Source: Oceanospirillaceae bacterium (GTDB lineage Bacteria > Pseudomonadota > Gammaproteobacteria > Pseudomonadales > Balneatricaceae). Taken from it: a DNA stretch of 43,036 bases. Made by a program: the position numbers and the translations under genes. Below are positions 9,816 through 19,900 of the stretch, piece by piece. Each line of letters begins with the position of its first letter. The stretch's first letter is position 1. The notes under the pieces are model-generated. The model saw only the letters and a list, made by a program, of their open reading frames with translations, did no database searches and was not told where the DNA came from. The stretch spans positions 1 through 43,036 of the forward strand of contig JABSRB010000046.1 in assembly GCA_013215375.1 (NCBI GenBank). Reading direction: 5' to 3'.

Positions 9816-10311
9816 TTTATCTCTCCTATCAAAAGCACTTATCTGTCTAGCTATGTGCAGCAGCTCAGCTCTTAGCTACGCACTTCCCAGCGATCAAAAT
9901 CAACCTATTGATGTCACTGCTGATACCGCCACCATCAATGACACCACGGGTGTAACCACCCTCACTGGTAAAGTAAAAATCATTCAAGGAAGCATGCTGA
10001 TTACCGCGGACAAGCTAACCGTTCATCGCAATAAAAATGGTGACATAAGTACTATGGTAGCGACGGGAAAACCCGCTCACTTTACCCAGCAACAAAAAGC
10101 AAACGAGCCACACTCTAAAGCGTGGGGCCAAAAAATGGTCTATTTAGTCTCAGATCAAACCGTCACCATCACTGGCAACGCCAAAGTCCAGCAACTCAGT
10201 GATAAATTTAGCGGCGAGAAAATCGTTTATTACATGGATAAAGCGATCGTAAAAGCCAGCGGCACTAAACAGCGCGTAAGAATGATCATTCAGCCTAAAG
10301 GCAACAAATAG
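9805..10311 (+). CDS. lptA: Periplasmic LPS bridge protein LptA
   Basis: 168 residues. LptA polymerises into the periplasmic bridge along which LPS moves from LptC to LptD. A signal peptide is evident (KALICLAMCSSSALSYA, cleavage near residue 26). The OstA/LptA domain follows, with ITADTAT-like repeats: IDVTADTATINDTTGVTTLTG shortened as IDVTADTATIN, then VKIIQGSMLITADKL. GGG lies seven bases before the ATG. The start lies inside the end of lptC, and the stop is three bases before lptB, so the block is tightly coupled. Confidence 0.94.
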   Translation: MQTNLSLLSKALICLAMCSSSALSYALPSDQNQPIDVTADTATINDTTGVTTLTGKVKIIQGSMLITADKLTVHRNKNGDISTMVATGKPAHFTQQQKANEPHSKAWGQKMVYLVSDQTVTITGNAKVQQLSDKFSGEKIVYYMDKAIVKASGTKQRVRMIIQPKGNK

Positions 10312-10314
10312 CCC

Positions 10315-11037
10315 ATGAAACTTATCGCAAAAAACTTAGCCAAAGCCTATAAACGCCGCCCCGTGGTTAAAGATGTCAGTATCGAAATTGGCAGCGGCGA
10401 AGTAGTCGGCCTTTTAGGGCCCAATGGCGCAGGTAAAACGACCTGCTTCTATATGATAGTAGGCTTAGTCGACTCTGATGCCGGCGAAGTGTTTATGGGG
10501 GATCAAAACCTGACATCACTGGCAATGCATGAGAGAGCCCGCGCAGGCATAGGCTACCTACCTCAAGAGCCCTCTATATTCAGAAAGCTAAGTGTTGCCA
10601 ACAATATATTAAGCATTTTAGAGATGCGCAAAGACTTAAACAAAGCACAGCAACATGAAAAACTAGAGTCCTTACTCGAAGAATTTCATATTACTCACAT
10701 ACGCGACAACATTGGCATGAGCCTTTCAGGAGGCGAGCGCCGACGCGTAGAAATTGCCAGAGCATTGGCGAGCGAACCCAAGTTCATATTATTAGACGAG
10801 CCCTTTGCCGGAGTTGACCCAATTTCAGTTAACGACATCAAGCAAACAATATTGCACTTACAGAGCAAGGGTATTGGTGTGCTTATTACCGACCACAATG
10901 TCAGAGAGACTTTAGACATCTGTGAGAAAGCCTATATTGTGAATGATGGCTACATATTAGCCTCGGGAAACCCTACACAAATACTGGAAAATAAACAGGT
11001 AAAAGCAGCCTATTTAGGCGAACAATTTTCCCTGTAA
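10315..11037 (+). CDS. lptB: LPS export ABC transporter ATPase LptB
   Basis: 240 residues. LptB is the ATPase dimer of the LptB2FG inner-membrane complex that extracts LPS and pushes it across the periplasmic bridge. Walker A is GPNGAGKTT (35-43), the Q-loop is in [11 protein letters not shown], the signature [15 protein letters not shown], Walker [14 protein letters not shown], and the switch His is in ITDHNVRET. Three bases separate it from lptA. lptF and lptG are not in the window, as is usual. The place between lptA and rpoN is strongly conserved. Confidence 0.97.
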   Translation: MKLIAKNLAKAYKRRPVVKDVSIEIGSGEVVGLLGPNGAGKTTCFYMIVGLVDSDAGEVFMGDQNLTSLAMHERARAGIGYLPQEPSIFRKLSVANNILSILEMRKDLNKAQQHEKLESLLEEFHITHIRDNIGMSLSGGERRRVEIARALASEPKFILLDEPFAGVDPISVNDIKQTILHLQSKGIGVLITDHNVRETLDICEKAYIVNDGYILASGNPTQILENKQVKAAYLGEQFSL

Positions 11038-11090
11038 ATAGACTAAATTTCATTGCATCCCACGTTTTTTAGAGTATCGTTGTAGCTTAT

Positions 11091-12602
11091 ATGAAACAAT
11101 CTTTAGAGTTGAAAATTGGACAACATCTGTCCATGACCCCACAATTGCAGCAGGCAATTCGTCTACTGCAACTCTCGTCTCTCGACCTTCAACAAGAGGT
11201 CCAAGAAGCATTAGATAACAATCCGCTACTCGATAACGCAGAAGAAGAAAACAAAGTTGAAGCCAGTGTTCAATCACTAGATGATAAAGAGCGCGAGCAA
11301 ATAAGCCAGCAGAGTAACAGTGATAAAACGCCAACCACTGAACCTGAATTAGCAGCAACCAACGATACCGCTTCTGAGTGGAACAATGACATTCCGGTGG
11401 AACTATCAACCGATAGTAATTGGGATGATACTTTTCAACACGGTCCCAGCACTAACTCTCATGTAGATCACTCTAACATGGAGTCTAACGACACCAACGA
11501 AGAGAGCTTACAAGATCACCTCAACTGGCAGCTGAATCTTACGCCAATGAGTGAGATAGACCGTATAATTGCCGACAACATTATTGATGGCATCGACAAC
11601 AACGGTTATCTGAGAGTCGATCTTGATGACGTATTACAGCATTTCCAAAGCAGCTCAAATGCACTTTTGCAAGAGATAGAACTCGATGAGATAGAAGCAG
11701 TTTTAAGACGTATTCAACAGTTTGATCCAGCGGGCATTGCCGCACGCGATCTCAGCGAATGCCTCAACCTGCAGCTTGACCAACTCGCTCAAGACACCCC
11801 TTATTTAGAAACCGCCAAAAATATTGTATCTCAGCATATTCAGCTGCTAGGCAATCATGATTACCGCACTTTGATGCGTAAAATGAAAATTTCTGAAGCG
11901 CAATTACAAAAAACCATCACCCTCATTTTAGCGCTAAACCCACAACCGGGCTCCAGTATCACACCCAACGCTGCCGAGTATATTATTCCCGATGTGTTTG
12001 TCGAAAAAATCAACGGCTACTGGCAAGTTCGTCTCAACTCCGACAACACTGTCAATCTCACTATTAACAACACTTATGCAGGCCTGATTAAACGCGCCGA
12101 TAATAGTGATGACAACAATTACTTAAAAAATCATTTACAGGAAGCGCGCTGGCTAATTAAAAGTATCCAAAGCCGCTACGACACCCTATTAAAAGTATCT
12201 CAACAAATACTTGAGCGCCAAATTGATTTCTTTGAACACGGCGAACTGGCAATGAAACCTATGGTATTACAGGATATCGCCGAAGCCGTTGAGATGCATG
12301 AATCGACAATTTCACGGGCAACTACACAAAAATACATGCATACCCCCAACGGTATTTTTGAGCTCAAATATTTTTTCTCTAGCCACGTCAGCACTAGCGA
12401 TGGTGGTGCAGCTTCTTCTACTGCAATTAGAGCCCTTATCAAGAAAATTTTAGAAACAGAGAGCCCGACAAAGCCTTTGAGCGATAACAAAATCGCTAAA
12501 TTATTAGGCGATGAAGGGATTAATGTAGCACGACGCACCATCGCAAAGTATCGCGAATCAATGGGCATAGCCCCATCCAATGAACGTAAACGATTGCTTT
12601 AA
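11091..12602 (+). CDS. rpoN: RNA polymerase sigma-54 factor
   Basis: 503 residues. Sigma-54 directs RNA polymerase to -24/-12 promoters that need an AAA+ activator. Region I, the activator-interacting part, is the Gln/Leu-rich N-terminus (about 1-50: SLELKIGQHLSMTPQLQQAI and on). Region II is an acidic linker (about 54-140). Region III holds the core-binding part, a helix-turn-helix and the RpoN box ARRTIAKYRE at about 480-489. All three regions are intact. It leads the hpf-ptsN-rapZ-ptsO series, the usual neighbourhood. I see no strong ribosome-binding site before the ATG at 11091. Confidence 0.97.
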   Translation: MKQSLELKIGQHLSMTPQLQQAIRLLQLSSLDLQQEVQEALDNNPLLDNAEEENKVEASVQSLDDKEREQISQQSNSDKTPTTEPELAATNDTASEWNNDIPVELSTDSNWDDTFQHGPSTNSHVDHSNMESNDTNEESLQDHLNWQLNLTPMSEIDRIIADNIIDGIDNNGYLRVDLDDVLQHFQSSSNALLQEIELDEIEAVLRRIQQFDPAGIAARDLSECLNLQLDQLAQDTPYLETAKNIVSQHIQLLGNHDYRTLMRKMKISEAQLQKTITLILALNPQPGSSITPNAAEYIIPDVFVEKINGYWQVRLNSDNTVNLTINNTYAGLIKRADNSDDNNYLKNHLQEARWLIKSIQSRYDTLLKVSQQILERQIDFFEHGELAMKPMVLQDIAEAVEMHESTISRATTQKYMHTPNGIFELKYFFSSHVSTSDGGAASSTAIRALIKKILETESPTKPLSDNKIAKLLGDEGINVARRTIAKYRESMGIAPSNERKRLL

Positions 12603-12638
12603 GAAGTTAATACCACGTGAACCAACAAGGAGTTTTTT

Positions 12639-12929
12639 ATGCAAATTAATGTAACAGGACACCACGTAGACCTCACCGATGCATTAAACGATTATGTACA
12701 TACTAAGATAGAGAAGCTCGAGCGACATTTCGACAACATTACCAATGTGCAAGTGACTCTCAGCGTCGAGAAAAACAGGCACAAAGCAGAAGCAAATCTG
12801 CACCTTTCAGGTAAAGAAGTATTTGCCTCAGACGAACAAGAACACATGTACGCCGCAATCGATGGATTATCTGATAAATTAGACCGCCAAATAATCCGTC
12901 ATAAAGAAAAACTCAAAAGCCACAAATAA
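12639..12929 (+). CDS. hpf: Ribosome hibernation promoting factor, short form
   Basis: 96 residues, the short HPF/YfiA-like form. It binds the 30S decoding channel and, with RMF, promotes 100S ribosome dimers in stationary phase. The family pattern MQINVTGHHVDLTDAL, then KIEKLERHFDNI and EANLHLSGKEVFASDE, is complete. A strong AAGGAG precedes the ATG by six bases. It sits 36 bases after rpoN and 14 before ptsN, as in E. coli and Pseudomonas. Confidence 0.95.
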   Translation: MQINVTGHHVDLTDALNDYVHTKIEKLERHFDNITNVQVTLSVEKNRHKAEANLHLSGKEVFASDEQEHMYAAIDGLSDKLDRQIIRHKEKLKSHK

Positions 12930-12943
12930 ACGTAACTAACACT

Positions 12944-13399
12944 ATGCCAATAATCGACTTACTCTCTACTCAAACCGTAATCTGCGACCTCAAAGTAGGC
13001 AGTAAAAAAAGAACTTTAGATCAAATCAGCACTCTTGTTAGCAATAGTGCTGATAATATTTCTCACGACACCATCTTTACCGGCCTGATCAACAGAGAGC
13101 GACTCGGCAGTACCGGCATCGGTAAAGGTGTCGCCATTCCACACTGTCGACTTGATGACTTAAAGCAACCTATTGGATTGTTTTTTAAACTGAGTGAAGC
13201 CGTTGATTTTGACGCTATCGACACTGAGCGAGTCGACCTTATTTTTGCCTTAGTAGTCCCCTCAGATTGCTGTGACGAACACTTGCAGACGCTGGCACAA
13301 CTTGCTGAATTATTCAGCATTGATGAAAACCGTGCCGCATTACGCCAGTGCTCTGACTCACAAGCACTGTTCGATGCATTAAAAGGCATGACTAGCTAG
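12944..13399 (+). CDS. ptsN: PTS-Ntr enzyme IIA
   Basis: 151 residues. EIIA-Ntr receives phosphate from the HPr-like NPr and regulates targets such as K+ transport and sensor kinases; it has no sugar substrate. The phosphorylated histidine is His67 in GVAIPHCRLDD, preceded by the family-typical RERLGSTGIG. Length and motifs are normal. It belongs to the rpoN-hpf-ptsN-rapZ-ptsO series; the phosphate donors PtsP (EI-Ntr) and NPr act upstream, and NPr is encoded at 14506. Confidence 0.95.
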   Translation: MPIIDLLSTQTVICDLKVGSKKRTLDQISTLVSNSADNISHDTIFTGLINRERLGSTGIGKGVAIPHCRLDDLKQPIGLFFKLSEAVDFDAIDTERVDLIFALVVPSDCCDEHLQTLAQLAELFSIDENRAALRQCSDSQALFDALKGMTS

Positions 13400-13521
13400 T
13401 AGCAGACACAACGAGCGGCACTAAGTTAACATTGGTCCCCTTTAGTACGCTCAAAAATACTATACTCTATATTTTTGTCACTATTAGACACTAAAGATAA
13501 GCTCTTTATGGGAGGCACTGC

Positions 13522-14409
13522 GTGAAACTCATTATTATTAGTGGTAAATCTGGATCGGGTAAAAGTACTGCAATACAGGTACTAGAAGATATCGGTTTTT
13601 ATTGTATTGATAATCTGCCAGCAGCGCTATTGCAGCAGACAATACACTATCTTCACAGCACGCAAAGCACTGACAAAAACTCTCAAATATCGACACAAGA
13701 CAAAATAGCGCTTTGTATTGATGCGAGAAACCCTCTGGAAAACTTAGAGCAACTACCGCAGATTATAGCGGAACTCAACAAGGGCGATCGTAAAATTGAA
13801 ATAGATTTTATCTACCTTGATGCCAGCGATGAGATCCTGATCCAGAGGTATAGCGCGACCCGCCGCCGCCATCCGATGGCCAATCAAGCCCAGGGACTGC
13901 AATCGTCAATCGAATATGAAAACAAAGTGCTAGCCCCGATTGCCGACCTAGCCTCTATTAGAATAGATACCACCCATTTATCCCTTTATGAGCTCAGAGA
14001 TAGAATTAAATTCAGGGTCGCCCAGCGCACTGAACAAAGCTTATCACTACAGTTTATCTCTTTTGGCTTCAAACATGGCGTACCACTGGATTCTGATATT
14101 GTCTACGACTTAAGAATGCTACCCAATCCATACTGGGTGCCTGAGTTAAGATCTTTTAACGGCAGACAACAACCCGTTATCACTTTTTTAGCAGGCCAGC
14201 CGCTAGTCACTGAAATGATCAGCGATATTACCAATTATATTGAAAAATGGCTGCCACATTTTAAAACTAATAATCGCAGCTATGTTACTGTTGCTTTAGG
14301 CTGCACAGGTGGGCAACACCGCTCTGTCTATATAGCAGAACAGCTAACTAAGCATTTTTCCCCGCTTATGGACAACGTCAGCGTCTACCATCGTGAGACT
14401 AAAAGCTGA
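13522..14409 (+). CDS. rapZ: RNase adapter protein / nucleotide-binding RapZ
   Basis: 295 residues. In E. coli RapZ binds the small RNAs GlmY and GlmZ and hands GlmZ to RNase E, thereby tuning glucosamine-6-phosphate synthesis. Walker A is GKSGSGKST at residues 8-16, followed by GFYCIDNLP. The C-terminal RNA-binding domain carries the invariant GCTGGQHRSVYIAE. The start is GTG with GGAGG seven bases upstream. The 122-base gap to ptsN is longer than elsewhere in the cluster. Whether GlmY/GlmZ exist in this organism cannot be told from the window. Confidence 0.95.
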   Translation: MKLIIISGKSGSGKSTAIQVLEDIGFYCIDNLPAALLQQTIHYLHSTQSTDKNSQISTQDKIALCIDARNPLENLEQLPQIIAELNKGDRKIEIDFIYLDASDEILIQRYSATRRRHPMANQAQGLQSSIEYENKVLAPIADLASIRIDTTHLSLYELRDRIKFRVAQRTEQSLSLQFISFGFKHGVPLDSDIVYDLRMLPNPYWVPELRSFNGRQQPVITFLAGQPLVTEMISDITNYIEKWLPHFKTNNRSYVTVALGCTGGQHRSVYIAEQLTKHFSPLMDNVSVYHRETKS

Positions 14410-14505
14410 CTAATTAGTCTTAATGAATGTACAGCAAGGTAGCGTAAAAAAGGCTCGGCCAGTACATTTCTATCACTTGATCACAGCTCTATAAGGATGC
14501 GGTTA

Positions 14506-14775
14506 ATGCCAGCACTAGATATTGAAATTATTAACAAATTAGGACTACACGCAAGGGCTGCCTCCAAATTGGTTACTGTCGCCGGTAAATTTGCCTGTGA
14601 AATTAATATAGCTAAAGGCGATAAAGTAGTCGATGGAAAAAGCATCATGTCAGTCATGATGCTCGCCGCCAGCAAGGGCACCCACTTGACAATAAAAGCT
14701 ACAGGTGACGATCAAGAACAGGCATTAGAGGCGATTAGATTATTGATAAACAACAAATTTGATGAAGACGAGTAA
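14506..14775 (+). CDS. ptsO: HPr-like phosphocarrier NPr
   Basis: 89 residues. NPr passes phosphate from EI-Ntr to EIIA-Ntr. With the chosen ATG at 14506 the phosphorylated His is residue 15 (KLGLHARAASK), the standard numbering, and AAGG lies nine bases upstream. An ATG at 14497 would add three residues. The regulatory serine region GKSIMSVMMLAASKGT is typical of NPr. It closes the rpoN cluster. Confidence 0.95.
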   Translation: MPALDIEIINKLGLHARAASKLVTVAGKFACEINIAKGDKVVDGKSIMSVMMLAASKGTHLTIKATGDDQEQALEAIRLLINNKFDEDE

Positions 14776-14868
14776 ATCATTACGTCATATTTTAGTCACA
14801 ACATAACAATATTACTCAGGTATACTGTTCATTACCTATTCACCTTTTTGTACAGAGCAATTTAGCGC

Positions 14869-16221
14869 ATGAATAAGCCGGTTAACGTATCTGAACTCGA
14901 TAAACTTTCCCAGGCTCTTGATAGTGGCGCTTTTCAACAGATTCGTTTTACGCTAAACAATACCCTACAAAGCGTTGAAGTCGCACACTTACTCGAAAAA
15001 TCTCCGCCTAAAGAGCGACGCGTGCTCTGGCAACTCATTCACAGAGACAACGAAGCGGCAGTCCTGCAACACGTATCCGATGAAATCCAGGCTGATATTC
15101 TGTCGCGAATGGATAATAGCCGTGTATTAGCGCTCGCCGATTCACTCGATACCGATGACCTTGCCGACCTCTTGCAACAATTACCCGAAACGGTCATGCG
15201 CGAGTTGCTCAAAGGGATGGATAAACAGAACCGTGAACGTGTTGAGCAAGTATTATCATTCGCCGAGGACACCGCCGGCGGATTGATGAATACCGATACC
15301 GTCACCATTCGTCCCGATATAACTGTAGAGACCGTACTGAGATACATAAGGCGGCACGATGCGCTCCCAGAAATGACCGATAGCCTATTTGTGATCAGTC
15401 GTCGCAAGGAACTCTACATCGGGATACTGCCACTGACCAAGCTACTAGTGTCGGACCCTGACATTACTGTTCGCGAAATAATGCAAACAGAGATAGAGCC
15501 CATTCCTGCCAGCATGCACGATCATGAAGTAGCCTTGTTATTCGAACAGCATGATTTAGTTTCCGCTCCGGTAGTCGATGAATTTGGCAAGTTGCTTGGG
15601 CGAATCACTATCGATGATGTCGTTGATGTGATCCGCGAAGATGCCGATCACTCGCTGATGAGTATGGCAGGCCTCGATGATGACGAAGATACCTTTGCTC
15701 CCGTATGGAAAACCAGCAAAAAACGCGCCGTGTGGTTGGGGATAAATTTACTGACCGCTTTTATTGCCTCTGCTGTTATCGGTTTATTTCAAGACACTAT
15801 CGATAAAGTGGTCGCCCTCGCAGTACTGATGCCAATTGTCGCCTCAATGGGAGGCATTGCCGGTAGTCAGACGCTGACACTTATCATTCGAGCACAAGCC
15901 CTAGACCAGGTTGAAAAAGCAAATACCGCCTGGTTGGTAAGAAGAGAGCTATTTGTTGGCTTGTTAAACGGTATTCTCTGGTCAATGGTGGTCGCAGGGG
16001 TCGCAGTATTGTGGTTTGGAGATTATACTATAGGTCTGATTATAGGCTTGGCGATTATTATTAATTTAGTAGTGGGTACCTGCTCTGGATCATTGCTTCC
16101 TATCCTCTTAAAAGCGAGAGGGATAGACCCGGCACTCGCCGGAGGAGTATTACTGACCACTATTACCGATGTAATAGGTTTTTTAGCATTTTTAGGTTTG
16201 GCAACATTCTTTTACGGATAA
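14869..16221 (+). CDS. mgtE: Magnesium channel/transporter MgtE
   Basis: 450 residues. MgtE is a dimeric, Mg2+-gated inner-membrane Mg2+ channel. The N-terminal superhelical domain (about 30-135) contains LDTDDLADLLQQLP and FAEDTAGGLMNTD. Two CBS domains (about 138-260) follow, with LLGRITIDDVVDVI. The five-helix pore domain (about 285-450) includes MPIVASMGGIAGSQT and GTCSGSLLPILL. Length is normal. A TATACT at 14821 lies 43 bases before the ATG and may be part of its promoter, though no good -35 is visible. Its last 130 bases are duplicated just downstream. Confidence 0.95.
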   Translation: MNKPVNVSELDKLSQALDSGAFQQIRFTLNNTLQSVEVAHLLEKSPPKERRVLWQLIHRDNEAAVLQHVSDEIQADILSRMDNSRVLALADSLDTDDLADLLQQLPETVMRELLKGMDKQNRERVEQVLSFAEDTAGGLMNTDTVTIRPDITVETVLRYIRRHDALPEMTDSLFVISRRKELYIGILPLTKLLVSDPDITVREIMQTEIEPIPASMHDHEVALLFEQHDLVSAPVVDEFGKLLGRITIDDVVDVIREDADHSLMSMAGLDDDEDTFAPVWKTSKKRAVWLGINLLTAFIASAVIGLFQDTIDKVVALAVLMPIVASMGGIAGSQTLTLIIRAQALDQVEKANTAWLVRRELFVGLLNGILWSMVVAGVAVLWFGDYTIGLIIGLAIIINLVVGTCSGSLLPILLKARGIDPALAGGVLLTTITDVIGFLAFLGLATFFYG

Positions 16222-16230
16222 CTTGAAAAC

Positions 16231-16361
16231 GCTCATTACTCCCTATCCTCTTGAAAGTCTGAGTGGTAGTCCCAACACTTTGGGTAATAGTATTACTAAA
16301 CACTATTACCGATGCAGAAACAACCATAGCTTATTAGGCTTGGCAATATTTTTTACGGATA
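16231..16361 (+). pseudogene. Decayed tandem duplicate of the mgtE 3' end
   Basis: The stretch repeats mgtE 16089-16220 at an offset of 141-143 bases. Shared blocks include tatcctctt, actattaccgatg and ggcttggcaa..tttttacggata (with small changes). In the mgtE frame it starts SLLPILLK, as in the parent, then meets a stop. Two bases of net deletion and many substitutions show that it is old. It now forms most of the gap between mgtE and darP. Confidence 0.85.
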
Positions 16362-16366
16362 GACAG

Positions 16367-16885
16367 ATGACAGATAATAAATTTGAAACATACGAAGAAG
16401 ACGATGATTGGATAAGTAAATCATCATTAAAACGCGATGCTGACGCGCTACAAAAACTGGGCGCTAAGTTGATTGACCTAAAACCCAATCAATTAGCTGG
16501 CGTAGAAATGGATGAAACATTGCGCGATGCTATCGAAGAAGCCAAGCGTCTAAAACCGCGAAGCGGTGCGATGAAACGCCATTTCCAGTACATAGGCCGG
16601 TTGATGCGCTTTGAAGACCCCGATGCTATTGAACTAGCCATAAACGGCTGCGACATGGAGCACGAGGAATACAACAAAGTATTTCACCGCCTGGAGCGCT
16701 GGAGAGATCGATTACTGGCCAATGACGAGGGTATGTTGGATGTTATTCTCAGCGAATACCCACAGACTGACATGCAGTACTTGCGCCAATTAATTCGCAA
16801 TACTCAAAAGGAAATTGCGACAGCAAAACCCCCGCTGACCGCAAAGAAACTCTTTAAGTACCTGAGAGAACTGGAAGGCTGCTAA
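16367..16885 (+). CDS. darP: Ribosome-associated protein DarP (YjgA)
   Basis: 172 residues. DarP binds late 50S ribosomal assembly intermediates and helps them mature. The family pattern is complete: an acidic start (YEEDDDWISKSSLKRDADALQ, given as YEEDDDWISKSSLKR), then RHFQYIGRLMR and LIRNTQKE. A longer frame from 16223 exists, but its first 48 residues are read from the decayed mgtE duplicate and do not resemble the family. The ATG at 16367 has GGA eight bases upstream. In Pseudomonas this gene neighbours tldD and pmbA; here they are absent and it faces yhdP. Confidence 0.93.
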   Translation: MTDNKFETYEEDDDWISKSSLKRDADALQKLGAKLIDLKPNQLAGVEMDETLRDAIEEAKRLKPRSGAMKRHFQYIGRLMRFEDPDAIELAINGCDMEHEEYNKVFHRLERWRDRLLANDEGMLDVILSEYPQTDMQYLRQLIRNTQKEIATAKPPLTAKKLFKYLRELEGC

Positions 16886-16894
16886 GCCGAACCA

Positions 16895-16934
16895 CTCTAA
16901 TAAGATTGACGCTGCAGCGTTATTCTTATTAGAG
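16895..16934. terminator. 40-bp palindrome between convergent darP and yhdP
   Basis: ctctaataaga at 16895 pairs perfectly with tcttattagag ending at 16934. The interior contains a second perfect palindrome, acgctgcagcgt. The position between two convergent stops suggests a bidirectional terminator, although no run of T follows on either strand. Confidence 0.6.
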
Positions 16935-16952
16935 CCTCCCCTAACACCCTTC

Positions 16953-19900
16953 TTATTGACGTTTTTTTGATTTAGCCTTTACCGGCGATATTTTAGGATC
17001 AAGCCAAGAGCCTGAAACCTGATAACGTAACGCCGTCAATTTTGACAATTGCTTGCCCAACAGCTTATCAACGACAAACGCAATACCTGCAATTTGTGGC
17101 GTAGCCAATAACAATGCCGCTAAAGGCGCATTACTGGTTAACGGGATAGCCACCTGCATATTTTGCTCTAGAGATTGCTCTGCTAAATTAATGGTGCCAC
17201 TCATTTCCACTGAAGCCGAACTACCCTCTAGCTTCAGCGGCTCTTCTGAGGATGCGATTCCATCTTGTAAATAGTATTTTGCGGTGACGGTATCAAAAGT
17301 AATGCCCGATTGCAGTAAATCAGAAAAATCTAGCTGCAGACGTTTGATCACTGTATTCAAATTTAGAATACCGAATATGCGTAAAAAGTTTGCAGAATTT
17401 CCAGCCTCTATGATCCGCCCCTTTTTCATCGAAAAATTTAATCGACCATTTAAGTTTTTTTGTGCTATCTGCCAAGGATAGCCACGCCATGATAAGTTAG
17501 TATTTATCAAGCCACTTTTATTCTCCAGCACTTTGCTGTATCCCAATTGAGCCAACAAGTCACCAAAGTTACCGCCCTTTACATTCAATTCTAAAAATGA
17601 CCTGACGGTACTTTGTTCATGGGCAAATGACAGCGCGCCAGTGACTTTGGTTTCACCTATCACTGCGAGTATGTTACTGGCCTTATAACCTTGTTTGGTA
17701 GGTGCCAACTGAGCACTCCAACGACCTATATTTCGATCTTTCAATACCAACTGCTCAATAGTGAGGTCTACTTTAGGCCAGTTTTCAGGCTGCATTTCTC
17801 CATTTCTCTGCCCAGTAGCTGACTCTTTAATAACGATTGTCGCCTTTTTATCAGCAGCACTTGGTGTATACAGTAACGTATTAAAAGTAAGCTTCACCGG
17901 CTGATGTTTTTGATCGGGTATCAAAAACTCACCTTTGCCAAGCGCTGTATTAAATGATCCGCGCCAATGGTTATTAGCCTTTTGCATGTTAATACTGGCA
18001 AATTTAATCTGCTGCTGGTTAAAACGTGCATTATTCAATGCTAGATTCACACTCTTGAGCGTGAAATTTTGGCTGGCGACATTTTTTTCAACAGCCTTAT
18101 TGTTGCCACTGCCATCTGCAAGGGCGAGATAAGGCATCATTGCATCCAACTGCACCCCATCTAACGTGCCCGATACATGAACACCTGGCTCTACGGACAA
18201 ACTGGGCCTCTGCCCACCCAATGTAATATTGGTGACTGTATTCTTTAACGACTGACCCTTTTTATTGACACTGGTAAGCTGTGTAACACCGCGAATCTTA
18301 TCCGCATAGTTATATCGCCATATAGTGCGCTTATTTTTAATACTATTCACTAATTGGAACTTGCTCGTTTGAGCTTTACTTTTACCCCAAGGTTTTGGTA
18401 AATCAATACTAACCCCTAACAAGCCAGAATTAACCACTAACTGAGTACAAGCAGGACTTTTAGGACAAAAATCAAACCTAGCATCAAAATTAGTGCGCCC
18501 TTGCAGCTTAGTTAAAAAGTCACTTTTCAGCCATGAAGACACTGCTTTAACTTCAATTTCACCACTGAGTGCAATGCTAGTTTTTAGCAATTTATCCGTT
18601 GTTTTAGAGACGATAGAGAGCTTAGCAGGATAACCAAATGCAGTTAAGTTAACCTTGTTACTTTGTAATCCTGTGACGCTATCATAGGCTAGCTTAGCGC
18701 TAATCTTACTGGCGTTAATATTCAGCTTATCATCCACTAAAACACCATTTTTCAACTGTGATTCCAGCTTGAGATAAAAGGGCTTTGTGGTTAGATTTAA
18801 TGTTTTTTGACGTTTAGAAGGCTTTAATGGAACCGTTATAGCGAGAGAGCTCGTATGCTGCCCAGCTAATTGCCAATGCTGCATAGGTACCGGCAACTGT
18901 TTTATGGCTGGCTTGGTCTTCAGCTTTGAATATAACTGTTTCAAATCCCCTTTTAGCCCCAACGTCACATCTAGGAATAACGCTGTCGATTTCTTTTCAA
19001 TACTCAGTTGCTCAACTGTATTTTTAGCAATACTCCCCTGTTGTGAAGTTACTTTTAAATCACCATCCATAAAACTAATCGCCAAGTCATTGGCTTGGTA
19101 ATTGGGCCATTTTGTATCGAAATTAACTTTGCTGTCAGCCAGATCAAGGTACAACTGCACACTGGGCTTAAAGGTTTCTGAGGCATTTTTTCGCAGGGGG
19201 CTACGCAGTATAAACCCCGCTTCTTTCATCTCTCCTGCCAATGCAGCGCTTAGTAACCAATCATTTAAGCTATCCCCGACAATTTTTGGCGGAATATAAC
19301 TCAACACATCTGCGATGTTACTGTCACGCATCCCCAGCATTAACAGCAACTCCCCCTGTTTGGTTTTATCCAGCGGTACTATTAAGCTAAAACGACCGTT
19401 AGCCTGCATGCTGCCACGCTTGACCGACATTAACGCAGAGCTGACAAATACCTTTTTCAGTCCTTTCTCACTGCGCTCAATTTCCCAGGAAACCTTCCCT
19501 TTAGCTGTGTCGTAACCCCATGGTTTAGTGAATAATTTTGGAAAACTCAGCGATACATCCACAGCATTTATATCCACATGGCCTGTCAGTGCTGACATGG
19601 TCAGTAATCCAGAAACCCCAGATGCACTAGGTGCGCCTAAATAGCTGTCGGCCGCAACATTATCTAAATCAGCCACCAGTTTAAAATCCGCTAAATTTGC
19701 CGAAGACCACTTTAACAACAGATTATTCACTCCTCCTGTTAAGTTTAATGCCTGCACTACCGTTTTTAATTTTTTACTGACAGCCCCTTGTTTTAACAGC
19801 TGCTCGCTAACTTGTTTGAGATTTAGCCTAGAGATTCCTAGCTGGGTTAACCCTCTATACTCTGCTGTACTTTGATAAATAGCGCTCAACGCGGGAATTT

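Noticed and set aside
14821-14826. tatact before mgtE as a firm promoter
   Set aside because: No acceptable -35 box at 16-18 bases and no TG extension, so it is mentioned only in the mgtE entry.
16223-16366. 48-residue N-terminal extension of DarP
   Set aside because: The extension is encoded by the decayed mgtE duplicate in a non-mgtE frame and does not resemble DarP proteins; the ATG at 16367 has a better ribosome site.
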